In this document: positions 55,729 through 63,795 of the stretch, in pieces
Position numbering within the stretch: position 1 is the first letter of the stretch
How the letters are laid out: every line of letters begins with the position of its first letter
Assembly (NCBI GenBank): GCA_020161135.1
Contig: JAIUOB010000001.1
Location: 124,001-188,000 of the forward strand
Origin: Gemmatimonadota bacterium
GTDB taxonomy: Bacteria; Gemmatimonadota; Gemmatimonadetes; Gemmatimonadales; Gemmatimonadaceae
DNA length: 64,000 nucleotides
Direction of reading: 5' to 3'
Notes under the pieces: model-generated
The model's input: the letters and a program-made list of their open reading frames with translations, nothing else
Database searches by the model: none
Told to the model about the DNA's origin: nothing
Program-made: the position numbers and the translations under genes

Positions 55729-57267
55729 ATGGACCGCCGCCTCTTCCTCGCCGACCTCACGAAGTACGCCGCGCTCTGCGCGACCGTCCCCAACATCTGG
55801 CGCGTCACGTCGCGACCGCGCTTCGCCGACGACCCCTTCACGCTCGGTGTCGCCTCGGGTGATCCGACGCCCAACGGCGGCGTGCTCTGGACCCGGCTCG
55901 CGCCCCGGCCCCTCGAACCCGAGGGCGGCATGGAGAGCCGCACCGCCGTCGACTGGGAAGTGGCCGAGGATGACGCGTTCACGAAGATCGTGCAGAAGGG
56001 GCGTGCGGCCGCAGTGCCGGAGCTCTCCTACAGCGTGCACGTCGACGTGACCGGTCTCGCGCCGGATCGCTGGTACGTGTACCGCTTTCGCGCGGCCGGT
56101 GCGAGCAGCCCTGTCGGCCGCTTTCGCACGGCACCAGCCGACGGTGCGCGCGTGCCGCTGCACATGGCCTTCATGTCGTGCCAGCGGTGGGATCAGGGAC
56201 TCTTCACCGCGCTCGGGCACCTCGCACGTGAGGAGCAGCTCGACCTCGCCGTCCATCTTGGCGACTACATCTACGAAGGCGGCAGCCCGGCCAGTGCCGT
56301 GCGCAAGCATGTGGGGCTCGAGATCCGCACGGTGGACGACTACCGGCGCCGCTACGCGCAATACAAGACCGACCCGCTGCTGCAGGCCGCGCATGCGCGC
56401 TGCCCGTGGCTCGTGGTGTGGGACGACCACGAGGTCGACAACAACTACGCCGGCGCGCGCGGCGAGAACGGCATGGAGTCGGTGGAGCAGATGCGGGCGC
56501 GTCGTGCCGCCGGCTATCAGGCGTGGTGGGAGCACCAGCCGGTGCGGGTGCCGCGCGCGCAGAGCTGGGCCGATCTCACCATCACGCGGTCGGTGTCGTG
56601 GGGCGCACTCGCGCGCCTCTGGATGCTGGACAGTCGGCAGTATCGCGACGTGCAGGCGTGCGGTGGTGCGTCGTCCGCGCTGTGCGACGAGGCGACGGAC
56701 CCGCGGCGTGGCCTGCTGGGCTCCGCACAGGAGCAGTGGCTCGTCGACGGACTGGGCGCGTCACGCAGTCGCTGGCAGGTGCTCGCCAACCAGGTCATGA
56801 TGGCACCGTACGACAGTGCGGCAGGCGCCGAGCTGCGCGTGTCCATGGACCAGTGGAGCGGCTATCCCGTCGCACGCGACCGCCTGCTGGGCGCGATCGC
56901 GAAGCGTGCGCCCAATCGCACGGTGGTGATCACGGGCGACATTCACAGCAGTTGGGTGAACGAGCTGCACAGCGACTTCGCGCGCCCCGATCGTCCGGTC
57001 ATCGGTGCCGAGTTCGTGGGCACCAGCCTCTCATCGGGCGGTGACGGCGGCGAGACCCCCGCGACGCGGCTCGACGCGATGCGCAAGGAGAACCCGCACC
57101 TGCGGTGGTTCCAGAATCGCCGCGGCTATGTGCGCTGCCGCGTCGACGAGCAGACGTGGACCACCGACTATCGCAGCGTGCCCTTCGTGGAGAAACCCGA
57201 CGCGCCCATCGTCACGGCCTCGAGCTGGCGGCTCGAGCACGGCCGGCCGGGCATCACCAAGGTGTAG
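55729..57267 (+). CDS. phoD: PhoD-like alkaline phosphatase / phosphodiesterase
   Basis: A 512-residue enzyme of the PhoD family. The N-terminus MDRRLFLADLTKY is a twin-arginine-like signal. The N-terminal PhoD domain has FTLGVASGDPTPNGGVLWTRLAP and the catalytic part FMSCQRWD, HLGDYIYEGG, VVWDDHEVDNNY and VVITGDIHSSWVNEL, giving the Asp, Asn and His ligands for Fe/Ca metal ions. It acts on phosphomonoesters or diesters outside the cytoplasm. Nine bases separate it from the convergent antiporter gene. Confidence 0.88.
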   Translation: MDRRLFLADLTKYAALCATVPNIWRVTSRPRFADDPFTLGVASGDPTPNGGVLWTRLAPRPLEPEGGMESRTAVDWEVAEDDAFTKIVQKGRAAAVPELSYSVHVDVTGLAPDRWYVYRFRAAGASSPVGRFRTAPADGARVPLHMAFMSCQRWDQGLFTALGHLAREEQLDLAVHLGDYIYEGGSPASAVRKHVGLEIRTVDDYRRRYAQYKTDPLLQAAHARCPWLVVWDDHEVDNNYAGARGENGMESVEQMRARRAAGYQAWWEHQPVRVPRAQSWADLTITRSVSWGALARLWMLDSRQYRDVQACGGASSALCDEATDPRRGLLGSAQEQWLVDGLGASRSRWQVLANQVMMAPYDSAAGAELRVSMDQWSGYPVARDRLLGAIAKRAPNRTVVITGDIHSSWVNELHSDFARPDRPVIGAEFVGTSLSSGGDGGETPATRLDAMRKENPHLRWFQNRRGYVRCRVDEQTWTTDYRSVPFVEKPDAPIVTASSWRLEHGRPGITKV

Positions 57268-57275
57268 GGCCGTCC

Positions 57276-59066
57276 CTACGTCCGCGCCCGCTCCGGTACG
57301 ATCGCGCTGAACTCGCGCGTGGGCATCCGCCCGCCGCCACGCAGTGCCTGGATCACATCGTCGGCGCGGTCGTCGTCACAACCCGCCGAACGCAGGCTGT
57401 GGTACGCCATGCCGAAGGCGAGCTCACGTTCGCCCATGAGCGCCTTGCTCACCCCGAGCTGTTCGAACAGCTCCTGCTCGGTGTCGGCGTGCGTGCGCAC
57501 GATGATGTCGATGTCGGGGTTCTTGGCGCGCGCGAGCTCGATGATGTGGCGCGCGTGGTACGGATCGGGGCTGGCGATGACGAGCAATCGCGCGAACTCG
57601 GGGCGCGCATGCTCGAGGATGCCCGGACGCGTGGCGTCGCCGTACACCGAGGTCACGCCCAGTGTGCGCATCGCATCCACGACACGGCGATCCTGGTCGA
57701 TGGCGATGAACGGGATGCCGACGCGCTGGAACGCCTCGCCGATGGTGCGCCCCACGCGACCGTAGCCAATGAGAATGGCGTGGTGCGCCGGCGTTGCCAT
57801 CCAGAGGTCGGTGTGCGTCATGCGCGGCGCCTTCTGCCGCTCCAGCCGGTCGAGGAGCCGCGGATGGTTCGACAGCCAGATCGACAGCCGCTCGAGCAGT
57901 GCGAAGAGCAGCGGGTTGAGCACGATGGTGCACAGCGCCGCCGCCAGGATGAGGCTGCGCCCCTCGATGGGCAGCACCCCCAGCGACACGCCGAGCCCGG
58001 CCAGGATGAACGAGAACTCGCCGACCTGCCCGAGACTCGCGCCCAGGCGCAGCGACGCCCCCAGCGGGTGGCGCAGCAGCACCAGCAGCACGGTCGAGGC
58101 CACCGTGTTGCCGAGGATGACCACCGCCACCGTGGCCGCGACGCGCAGCGGCTCGTTGATGAGCACCAGCGGGTCGACGAGCATGCCCGCGGACACGAAG
58201 AAGAGCACCGCGAAGGCGTCCTGCAGCGGCAGGGCGTCCGCGCCCGCGCGATAGCTCAGGTCGGATTCGCTGATCACCACGCCGGCCACGAACGCGCCCA
58301 ACGCGAAGCTCACGCCGAACAGCGCCGCCGCCCCCACCGCCACGCCCAGCGACACCGCCAGCACGGCCAGCGTGAACAGCTCGCGCGAGCCCGTGCGCGC
58401 GACGTGCGTGAGCAGCCATGGCACGACGCGTCGCCCCACCGCCGCCATGAGGCCGATGAACGCCACCACCTTCACGATGGTGAGACCCACGACCATGGCG
58501 AGGGCCTTGGCATCGGCCGCCGTCGCGGCAGCGCCCCCGTCGAGAGCCCCCAGCACCGCCGGCAGCAGCACGAGCGCCAGCACCACACCAAGGTCCTCGA
58601 CCACCAGCCACCCCACCGCCACGCGGCCGTCGAACGAGTCGAGCAGCCCGCGATCCTCGAGCACACGCAGCACCACCACCGTCGACGCCACACTCAGCGA
58701 CAGGCTGAAGACGAGCGCCGCCGACGCGTCCCACCCCCACGAGCGGGCCAGCGCGTAGCCGATGCCCACCGCGACGAGCATCTGCAGCACGGCGCCCGGC
58801 AGCGCGAGACGGCGCACCTTCATGAGGTCGCCGGGGGAGAAGTGCAGCCCCACGCCGAACATGAGCAGGATCACACCAATTTCCGCGAGCTGCTGCGCGA
58901 GCTCGACATTCGCGACGAAACCGGGCGAATGCGGACCAATGGCGATGCCGGCCAGCAGATAGCCCACCAGCGGCGGCAGTTTCACCTTCGTGGCCAGGAA
59001 GCCGAAGATGAACGCCACACCGAAGGCGCCGGCCAGCGTGAGCAGAAGCGGGGTATGCAGGTCCAT
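57276..59066 (-). CDS. KefB-type monovalent cation:proton antiporter with TrkA-N domain
   Basis: A 596-residue protein of the CPA2 family. The first 390 residues form about twelve helices: LPPLVGYLLAGIAIGPHSPGF, SLSVASTVVVLRVLEDRG and FVSAGMLVDPLVLI. Residues about 415-540 are a TrkA-N (RCK) domain, HHAILIGYGRVGRTIGEAF, with the NAD-binding glycines and a YGDATRPGIL motif. It is closest to YbaL/KefB-like potassium or sodium efflux systems. A TAGCTT box lies 12-17 bases upstream of the ATG. Confidence 0.88.
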   Translation of the reverse strand: MDLHTPLLLTLAGAFGVAFIFGFLATKVKLPPLVGYLLAGIAIGPHSPGFVANVELAQQLAEIGVILLMFGVGLHFSPGDLMKVRRLALPGAVLQMLVAVGIGYALARSWGWDASAALVFSLSLSVASTVVVLRVLEDRGLLDSFDGRVAVGWLVVEDLGVVLALVLLPAVLGALDGGAAATAADAKALAMVVGLTIVKVVAFIGLMAAVGRRVVPWLLTHVARTGSRELFTLAVLAVSLGVAVGAAALFGVSFALGAFVAGVVISESDLSYRAGADALPLQDAFAVLFFVSAGMLVDPLVLINEPLRVAATVAVVILGNTVASTVLLVLLRHPLGASLRLGASLGQVGEFSFILAGLGVSLGVLPIEGRSLILAAALCTIVLNPLLFALLERLSIWLSNHPRLLDRLERQKAPRMTHTDLWMATPAHHAILIGYGRVGRTIGEAFQRVGIPFIAIDQDRRVVDAMRTLGVTSVYGDATRPGILEHARPEFARLLVIASPDPYHARHIIELARAKNPDIDIIVRTHADTEQELFEQLGVSKALMGERELAFGMAYHSLRSAGCDDDRADDVIQALRGGGRMPTREFSAIVPERART

Positions 59067-59077
59067 GAGCGACGCGA

Positions 59078-59083
59078 AAGCTA
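59078..59083 (-). promoter_or_regulatory. Candidate -10 box (TAGCTT)
   Basis: TAGCTT at -17 to -12 from the antiporter ATG at 59066, predicting a leader of about five bases. Confidence 0.4.
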
Positions 59084-59115
59084 GCCGCTCCCGCGCGCCC
59101 GGGTGGCGGCGGGCG

Positions 59116-59121
59116 TACCTT
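59116..59121 (+). promoter_or_regulatory. Candidate -10 box (TACCTT)
   Basis: TACCTT at -15 to -10 from the ATG at 59131, back to back with the antiporter promoter. Confidence 0.4.
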
Positions 59122-59130
59122 TCGCACACC

Positions 59131-60075
59131 ATGACCACCCTTCGTGCACTCGCCCTCCCGGCCCTCGTGGCCACGCTGCTCTCCGCCTGCGCATCCGGCC
59201 GCGGCGCCCCCGCTGCCGCCGCGACCACCGATGTCGCCGCGGTTCGCGTGTACGACACCAAGGCCCAGCGCTTCGTCCCGTGGCGCACGTTCGCCGATGC
59301 GATCGCGACGAAGGACCTGGTGTTCTTCGGCGAGCAGCACGACGACCCCGCCACGCACGCCGCGGAACACGCGGTGTTGGCGGCGCTCGGCGAGCGTCGC
59401 GAGCACGTCGTGCTCACCCTCGAGATGTTCGAGCGCGACGTGCAGCCGCTGCTCGACCAGTATCTCGCCGGCACGATCAGCGAAGCCAACTTCCTCGCCG
59501 GCGCGCGGCCGTGGGATCGCTACACCACCGACTACCGCCCCATGGTGGAGCTGGCGCGCGTGCGTGGCTGGCCGGTGGTGGCGGGCAACGTGCCGCGCCG
59601 CCTCGCGAGCGCGGTGAGCCGCCGCGGGCTCGCCCTCCTCGACACGCTCAACGCCGCCGACAAGCGGTACATGGCGCGCGAGCACCAGTGCCCGAAGGAC
59701 ACGTACTATGAGAAGTTCGCCGAGACCATGAAGGGGCACGGCGCCGGCGGTGGCCCGCCCACGGCGGCCGATGCGGCCGCCATGGCGCAGATGACCGACC
59801 GCTTCTACGAAGCGCAGTGCGTGAAGGATGAAGCCATGGGTGAGGCCATCGCGGACGCGTTCGCCAAGGCGCCCAAGGGCACCGTCGTGCTGCAGGTGGA
59901 CGGTGCGTTCCACAGCGACTTCGGCCTCGGCACCGCCGAGCGCGCGCGGCGTCGGGCACCGGGGGCGTCGAGCGTGATCATCACGGGCGTGCCGGTGGCC
60001 GATCTCGCCAAGGCCGCTCCGGGCGAGCACGCGAAGAAGGCCGACTACCTCATCTTCACGCGCGCGCCGAAGTAA
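59131..60075 (+). CDS. ChaN-family lipoprotein
   Basis: A 314-residue lipoprotein; the lipobox LSAC is near residue 20. The ChaN domain (haem-binding uptake, Tiki superfamily) has LVFFGEQHDDPATHAAEH, LTLEMFERDVQPLLDQYL and VVLQVDGAFHSDFGLG. Related proteins bind haem in pairs or act on periplasmic substrates. A Gly-rich insert (KGHGAGGGPP) breaks the middle. A -10 box lies 10-15 bases before the ATG. Divergent from the antiporter. Confidence 0.85.
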   Translation: MTTLRALALPALVATLLSACASGRGAPAAAATTDVAAVRVYDTKAQRFVPWRTFADAIATKDLVFFGEQHDDPATHAAEHAVLAALGERREHVVLTLEMFERDVQPLLDQYLAGTISEANFLAGARPWDRYTTDYRPMVELARVRGWPVVAGNVPRRLASAVSRRGLALLDTLNAADKRYMAREHQCPKDTYYEKFAETMKGHGAGGGPPTAADAAAMAQMTDRFYEAQCVKDEAMGEAIADAFAKAPKGTVVLQVDGAFHSDFGLGTAERARRRAPGASSVIITGVPVADLAKAAPGEHAKKADYLIFTRAPK

Positions 60076-60085
60076 GGACGGCACC

Positions 60086-60116
60086 GGGGCGGCGCCGCGC
60101 CGAGCTGCGCCGCCCC
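60086..60116 (+). terminator. Hairpin after ChaN
   Basis: GGGGCGGCGC (60086-60095) pairs with GCGCCGCCCC (60107-60116) around an 11-base loop. Confidence 0.65.
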
Positions 60117-60181
60117 GACGTGACGGGTTCAATCCCTATGCGGCGACGGCGGTGTCCAACGGTCATCCCTTCCCATCACCG

Positions 60182-61531
60182 ATGACCGCCTTTCGTTCGC
60201 GCCGCCTCGCCGCACTGCTAGCCGCTACCCTCGCCAGCCCGCTCCCCGCGCAGCGCCCCGCACTCACGCCTGCGGCCATTCGCGAAGACCTCGCCGCGTT
60301 CCGCAGGCAGTTTCTCGGGGTGGACAAGTCCTATGCCGCGCCGGCGCGCGCCGAGGCGGAGTCGCGCCTGGCGCGACTGGAAGCGGCGGCCGACACGCTG
60401 CACGCGCCGTTTCTCGAGATCGAACTCGCACGCATCGCGGCGCTGGCCGACAATGGGCACTCGGCGGTGGCGGGGGGCCGCTGGCCGGCGCGCTTCAATC
60501 ACGTGGGCATCGGGCTGACCCCGTTCGGCGAGGAGTTCCACGTCCTCGTGGCGCGCGACGCCACGCGAGACCTGCTCGGCGGTCGGCTGGTCGCCATTGA
60601 CGGTCACGACATCACGGCGCTGCGCACGGCCGCGCGCGCCTTGCGCGGCGGCACAGCGGCGTTTCGTGATCGCTTTGCCCCGTTCCTGTTCGAGAGTCCC
60701 GAACTGCTGCACGCGGCGCGCATCGCGCGTGAGCCGGGCGCGGCCACCTACGAGTTCGTGCTGCCCGACGGGCGTCGCGTGTCGCGCCGGCTCGCGGCCG
60801 AGGCGCCGGACAGCACGCGGCAACCGGTGTCCACGCGCCGCTGGCTGATGCCTGAGCGCGGCAACATGACCGACACCGCGTGGCACACGCTGCTCTCACC
60901 GGCGCAGGCCTCGTGGGCGCTGCGCGAGCCGCCCAACCCCTTCCGCTGGCAGGCCGTGCCGGAGCTCGAGGCACTGCAGGTCGAGTTCCGCATGAACGTC
61001 GATGCGCCGGGGCGGCCCATCCTGTTCTTCGTGAGCGAGGTGGAGCGCGAAATCGCGAAGCAGCAGCCGCGCCACGTCATCCTCGACATGCGGCACAACG
61101 GCGGCGGCAACCTCAACACCACCCGGGGCTTCGTGCAGCGCCTCGCCGCGAACACCCCCGGGCGCATCTTCGTGCTCACCAGCCCGTGGACGTTTTCGGC
61201 CGCCATCTCCACGGTCAGCTACCTCAAGCAGGCCGCGCCCGACAAGGTCGTGATCGTGGGCGAGGAGCTCGGCGATCGCCTCGAGTTCTTCGCGGAGGGA
61301 CGTCCCACCACGCTGCCCCACAGCGGCATCGTCGTGGGGCTGGCCACCGAGCGTCACGACTACCGCGGCGGATGCGCCACCTTCAAGGACTGCCACCGCG
61401 CGGTCGTGCAGAATCCCATTCGCGTGCCGACGCTCGCGCCCGACGTGCCGGCACCGTGGACGTTCGAGGCGTATCGGGCCGGTCGTGACCCGGCGATGGA
61501 CAGCGTGGCCGCGATGATCCGCCGCCGCTGA
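60182..61531 (+). CDS. S41-like peptidase
   Basis: A 449-residue exported protein of the S41 (C-terminal processing peptidase-like) group. The signal peptide ends PLPAQ near residue 24. The catalytic half has HVILDMRHNGGGNLNTTRG, FVLTSPWTFSAAIS with the likely catalytic Ser, and VVIVGEELGDRLEFFAEG. The N-terminal half lacks an obvious PDZ motif. Four Cys in GGCATFKDCHRAV are near the C-terminus. The start is the ATG that leads directly into the signal peptide. Confidence 0.75.
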   Translation: MTAFRSRRLAALLAATLASPLPAQRPALTPAAIREDLAAFRRQFLGVDKSYAAPARAEAESRLARLEAAADTLHAPFLEIELARIAALADNGHSAVAGGRWPARFNHVGIGLTPFGEEFHVLVARDATRDLLGGRLVAIDGHDITALRTAARALRGGTAAFRDRFAPFLFESPELLHAARIAREPGAATYEFVLPDGRRVSRRLAAEAPDSTRQPVSTRRWLMPERGNMTDTAWHTLLSPAQASWALREPPNPFRWQAVPELEALQVEFRMNVDAPGRPILFFVSEVEREIAKQQPRHVILDMRHNGGGNLNTTRGFVQRLAANTPGRIFVLTSPWTFSAAISTVSYLKQAAPDKVVIVGEELGDRLEFFAEGRPTTLPHSGIVVGLATERHDYRGGCATFKDCHRAVVQNPIRVPTLAPDVPAPWTFEAYRAGRDPAMDSVAAMIRRR

Positions 61532-61545
61532 GCACCGGCGAACGC

Positions 61546-62022
61546 CTAGCCGTCGTAGCCGCGCTCGAGCAGGAAGGCGCGCACCTTCTCCGGGTTGCGC
61601 TCCACTTCGACGGTGCCCGGGCGCAGCCCTGTGCGGAACAGGATGCCGCGCCCTGCGCCCGACGCCACCACCACGGCATCGGTGGTCACGCACACCACCT
61701 CGGCGCTCTGCGAGAGTTGCGCGGGGTGCCCGGAGAAGTGCATCGACGACCCCTCACGCAGCCCCTCGCCAGTCATGGCGCCATGCGGCTCGCTCCAGGT
61801 GACGCCGGTGAAGAGCACGACGTCGTTGCCACCCTCGATGAAGTCCTCGACCGGCACGCCGAGGATGCCGGGTGACGGCTCGACCTCGGCGCGAATGCGA
61901 TAGGCGTCGAAGAGCGCCTCCACTTCGGCCGTGTCGATGCCGAGGCGCACGGCGCGGCCATCACGCAGGATGACCGTGACTTCGTGGTCGGCGACGGCCA
62001 TGCCGCGCCACGCACTGCGCAA
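61546..62022 (-). CDS. Unknown protein with unclear start
   Basis: At least 158 residues; function unknown. The body is beta-rich (VTVILRDGRAVRLGI, GNDVVLFTGVTWSEPHGAM, VVCVTTDAVVVASGAGRG) with a C-terminal VERNPEKVRAFLLERG helix. The TTG at 62022 is the farthest standard start, yet coding-like sequence continues upstream in frame (PLREYRFQATTETTEAL) to a stop 27 codons earlier with no ATG, GTG or TTG. A CTG at 62076 follows GAGGA and is the best candidate. ATG at 62001 is a further option. Confidence 0.5.
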   Translation of the reverse strand: MRSAWRGMAVADHEVTVILRDGRAVRLGIDTAEVEALFDAYRIRAEVEPSPGILGVPVEDFIEGGNDVVLFTGVTWSEPHGAMTGEGLREGSSMHFSGHPAQLSQSAEVVCVTTDAVVVASGAGRGILFRTGLRPGTVEVERNPEKVRAFLLERGYDG

Positions 62023-62103
62023 CTGCCGCAGCGCTTCCGTGGTCTCGGTCGTGGCCTGGAATCGGTATTCGCGCAGGGGGTCCTCGTGTGACGTTCCCTG
62101 CGG

Positions 62104-62109
62104 AATCTA
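62104..62109 (-). promoter_or_regulatory. Candidate -10 box (TAGATT)
   Basis: TAGATT on the minus strand predicts a start site near 62097, upstream of the unclear start of the 61546 gene. Confidence 0.4.
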
Positions 62110-62113
62110 GAGG

Positions 62114-62686
62114 CTACTCCGCGCGACGAAACGCGTGCGCGCGGCGCAGCCGCCACGGACCGCCGGGTTCACGGGCTTCGGTGCGCAGCGCCATGGTGCC
62201 GGCTCCCACCTCGAGCGTCTCCCGAATGCGCACGGGCTGATCGTCCTCCGTGCCGTCGACTTCGAGCACGAGCCGCAGCGGTGCGCCGTCGGTACCGCCG
62301 GCCACTTCACGCACGGCGAACGCCGGGCCGTGCGGCGCGGACGAGGTGCCGACGCGGGCGAGACGCATCGCGCGGTCGAGGTGCAGGTGATCGACGGTGG
62401 GCAGGGGGGCGTTGTCGAGCGTGGCGTAGCGCAGCTCGAGGCCGTCACTGTCCGGCGCGGGGAGCACCTGGAGCCGGGCCGGCTGGGTCTGGAGGACGCT
62501 TCCCTCGGCGTCGAGCGGGGTGGTGAGTGTCCCCTGCCACCGCCCCACGAGGGTGGTATAGAGCTGGTCGCGCGGTGCGGGCGCCGTCACGCGCGCGGCT
62601 CGCGCGCAGGCGGCCAACGCCAGCGAGCTCGCCAAGATGAGCGCGGCAACACGCAGCGCACGCGCGGCCATCGGGTGGGGGGACAT
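62114..62686 (-). CDS. Lipoprotein of unknown function
   Basis: A 190-residue lipoprotein; the lipobox LAAC lies near residue 27 after a hydrophobic stretch (VAALILASSLALAAC). The mature part has LVGRWQGTLTTPLDA and GLELRYATLDN, a short-barrel arrangement like THAP4/DUF1579-type lipid- or heme-binding folds (weak inference). The ATG at 62686 or 62671 could be the start. It precedes the unclear-start gene on the same strand, with 37 bases or more between them. Confidence 0.6.
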   Translation of the reverse strand: MSPHPMAARALRVAALILASSLALAACARAARVTAPAPRDQLYTTLVGRWQGTLTTPLDAEGSVLQTQPARLQVLPAPDSDGLELRYATLDNAPLPTVDHLHLDRAMRLARVGTSSAPHGPAFAVREVAGGTDGAPLRLVLEVDGTEDDQPVRIRETLEVGAGTMALRTEAREPGGPWRLRRAHAFRRAE

Positions 62687-63033
62687 GTGGCGCAGACGAG
62701 GGAGGGGATGCAGCGGGAGGCGACTGGCCTTTCAGTATCTGGGACACGAGGCTCCGGCAAAGGGTTGCAGTGCCTGTTTGCCGGAGCGTCACAGTGTGAG
62801 CCTACGCGGCGAGCGCGGCGTTGGTGCCACAGTTGCTGTCACAGTCGTGCAGCACTCGGCGATGTGAGCGCGGCGCGACGGTTTGCGACTGCGCGCACGC
62901 GGCCGAGTGGTGTGACGCGCGCAGCCCGCAGACGGCGGCGTTCCAAAGTCCGGATATCGCCAGTGTTCCGTCTGGCACGAACTGTGCTGTGAATCACGCT
63001 ATAGGTTGGTCCCCCCTCCATGGAGCTCTCATC
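62687..63033 (+). promoter_or_regulatory. Upstream region of the third PEP-CTERM gene, with a sigma-54-like site
   Basis: 347 bases without a gene. At 62972-62988, CTGGCACG-N4-GTGCT matches the sigma-54 consensus except T to G at the first base of the -12 element. CTATAGG starts near 62999. GGAG precedes the ATG. The rest shows no coding sign. Confidence 0.45.
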
Positions 63034-63564
63034 ATGAAGCGCCTCTCCTCCCTGGTCGCTGCCGCCGTCATCGGCGTTTCGCTCGCGACCGCACCGACCA
63101 CCGCCTCGGCGCAAGCCGCCAACGAGTTCATCACCTTCGGCGGTCTCGATTGGGCGTGGGCCAGCCCGTGCTCGTCGGGCATTCCCGGCAGCTGCGGCAG
63201 CGACATCGTCTTCTTCGGCGGCTGGCGCTACGCCACGCAGCAGGAGTGGACTGGTCGTCCGCAGGCCTCAGACTTTCTCGATCCGTCGGGCAACCACTTC
63301 GGGACCGGCGGCCAGATGCGGTGCGCGGCACACCTGTTCGGCAGCGGCTACTCGCACTGCGACTTCTTCAACAACACGGTGAACAGCTCGCAGGACCCGA
63401 ACTGGGTCATGTCGGGCCCTGGCGTCGGTGTGCAGAGTGGCTATGCCGAGACCTGGGTCGTGCGTGGTAACTCCAACGTCGTCCCCGAGCCCAGCACCTA
63501 CGCCCTCATGGCGGCCGGTCTGGCCGGCGTGTTCGGCGTGGCGCGTCGTCGCCGTCAGCGCTGA
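63034..63564 (+). CDS. PEP-CTERM protein, unknown
   Basis: A 176-residue exported protein. The signal peptide ends ASAQA near residue 28. The mature part is small and aromatic-rich (LDWAWASPCSSG, FFGGWRYATQQEWTG), with four Cys, two of them in SSGIPGSCGS and SGYSHCDFF, which may pair. The C-terminus is a complete PEP-CTERM tail: VPEPSTY, a hydrophobic helix and RRRRQR. No enzyme domain is seen. GGAG upstream and the sigma-54-like site favour regulated, leadered expression. Confidence 0.8.
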   Translation: MKRLSSLVAAAVIGVSLATAPTTASAQAANEFITFGGLDWAWASPCSSGIPGSCGSDIVFFGGWRYATQQEWTGRPQASDFLDPSGNHFGTGGQMRCAAHLFGSGYSHCDFFNNTVNSSQDPNWVMSGPGVGVQSGYAETWVVRGNSNVVPEPSTYALMAAGLAGVFGVARRRRQR

Positions 63565-63610
63565 GCTGGCGCTGAACCAGCGCTGAACTGAGCGTTCGGC
63601 AGGACACGAA

Positions 63611-63738
63611 GCGGGGGCGGTGCCGATAGGCGCCGCCCCCGTTCTTCATCCGGACCACGCGGGAGCGGTGCCTTGTGGCGCCGCCCGCCTGGTTCATGCA
63701 GACGACGCGGGGGCGGTGCCTGTCGGCACCGCCCCCGC
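63611..63738 (+). terminator. Triplicated terminator in 48-bp tandem units
   Basis: Three units start at 63611, 63659 and 63707, exactly 48 bases apart. Each carries a GCGGNNGCGGTGCC-N4-GGC(A/G)CCGCC hairpin. The first has TTCTTC after the stem, and the third has a perfect 14-bp stem (63707-63720 with 63725-63738). Confidence 0.8.
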
Positions 63739-63754
63739 GAGGCGAAGGGACCGT

Positions 63755-63786
63755 GGCGAGGTGCGCACCAGCCAGCGCACCTCGCC
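63755..63786 (-). terminator. Terminator of the right-edge gene
   Basis: GGCGAGGTGCGC (63755-63766) pairs with GCGCACCTCGCC (63775-63786). It lies just beyond the stop of the minus-strand gene at 63796. Confidence 0.65.
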
Positions 63787-63795
63787 GCGGTTCAC

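Noticed and set aside
60120..60145. GGTTCAATCCC resembling a tRNA T-loop
   Set aside because: The flanking stem does not pair and no acceptor, D or anticodon arm can be built; coding sequence lies just upstream.
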